A program made the position numbers and the translations under genes. This document shows positions 63,561 through 64,000 of a stretch of 64,000 nt of DNA, in pieces. The stretch is from Mimachlamys varia (Eukaryota > Mollusca > Bivalvia > Pectinida > Pectinidae). How positions within the stretch are numbered: position 1 is the first letter of the stretch; each line of letters starts with the position of its first letter. Below the pieces are notes generated by a model that did not search any database, was not told the DNA's origin, and worked only from the letters and a program-made list of their open reading frames with translations. The stretch spans positions 4,067,501 through 4,131,500 of the forward strand of contig OX392530.1 of the NCBI GenBank assembly GCA_947623455.1, given 5' to 3'.

Positions 63561-63990
63561 TTTGTGATTACATGACAAATATACCATAGGATCTATCATT
63601 TTATGTGGTGGATATTCAACTGGATTGATGATTGTATTATGATAATAATAAGCTTATGTTTTTGAGCATGCATTATAAACAATAATTCGCTCTCAGCTGC
63701 TAAGCAAGCATATATATATAAGACACACGCACTTGCTTACACCTATATAGTTTATTGATCGATACAGCATACAACATCAACAACACTGAATCACACATCT
63801 GTTTTAACCTTTTATAACTCACTGGTAACGCTAGGGACCAAAAAACATTGGAAAACATTGTTTTGAATTACGCTTGAAATATAAAGGAAGATGTGTTTAC
63901 ACTTTTTTAAAATTTTCCCTGCATCCTTCGATTGCAATAAAATGTCTGGCATATGTTATTTCATCATTTATACCAATCGATTTACATGCA
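63561..63990 (-). repeat. Inverted counterpart of 1230-1690
   Basis: Reverse complement shares TATTGTTTATAATGCATGCT, GATCAATAAACTATATAGGT and TGCAATCGAAGGATGCAGGG with the left end of the window, with clear divergence. A dispersed repeat rather than an extension of the palindrome. Confidence 0.55.
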
Positions 63991-64000
63991 CTGTCCGATA

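Overview
This looks like AT-rich nuclear DNA from an animal, probably a bivalve mollusc. Coding sequence is split by GT-AG introns, no bacterial gene layout is present, and the window is crowded with dispersed repeats, including tRNA-derived and GACCCTGGCTGTTAATAGG-tailed repeats that I associate with molluscs (recollection, not a search). The only host gene family I recognise is SLC1, the sodium-coupled dicarboxylate / neutral amino-acid transporters. Gene A contributes only its last exon (329-488). Gene B is complete in eight exons (21868-28108, 490 codons plus stop). Copy C is a broken minus-strand copy with exons 5, 6 and 8 only (55442-58013).

The dominating structure is a very large inverted repeat. 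The left arm (about 23680-39233) is mirrored by the right arm (about 43194-60003) around a 3.96 kb spacer. For about 8.4 kb next to the centre, mirrored positions always sum to 82427, so there is no net indel. Further out the arms differ by whole-element insertions and a deletion. Each arm carries part of the SLC1 gene, a degenerate Penelope-like reverse-transcriptase repeat with a truncated LINE nested in it, a miniature LTR element nested in that LINE, and a complete tyrosine-recombinase retrotransposon (Ngaro-like: SGNH hydrolase, Gag, RT-RNase H, tyrosine recombinase, split direct repeats A1-B1-A2-B2). The two Ngaro-like copies face each other head to head. The spacer is almost entirely one intact LINE (39234-43151) encoding an 1150-aa protein with an N-terminal 2A-like peptide, a PHD finger, an AP endonuclease and an RT.

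Layout. 1-488: end of SLC1 gene A. 489-21867: repeat-rich intergenic DNA with a broken Penelope-like RT, a TRIM-like element, a broken 2A/PHD LINE (7080-10985), foldback elements and SINE-like repeats. 21868-28108: SLC1 gene B, whose last four exons lie in the left arm. 28109-39233: rest of the left arm. 39234-43193: spacer. 43194-60003: right arm, with two elements absent from the left arm: a 1.13 kb TTAA-flanked element and a 446-bp terminal-inverted-repeat element that replaces SLC1 exon 7. 60004-62640: minus-strand Gypsy-type gag-pol remnant cut off at the arm boundary, with a 14-copy 21-bp minisatellite in its protease frame. 62650-64000: further copies of the repeats seen at the left end of the window.

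The most notable points are the palindrome and its centre-to-edge divergence gradient; the SGNH-carrying Ngaro-like elements with six phased 17-bp dyads in the leader; miniature LTR elements whose LTRs contain a tRNA-like pol III promoter; and SLC1 paralogs in which the near-invariant substrate-binding aspartate of TM8 is Glu (gene A) or Ala (gene B and copy C). The palindrome could also be an assembly join of two haplotypes; this cannot be decided from sequence alone.
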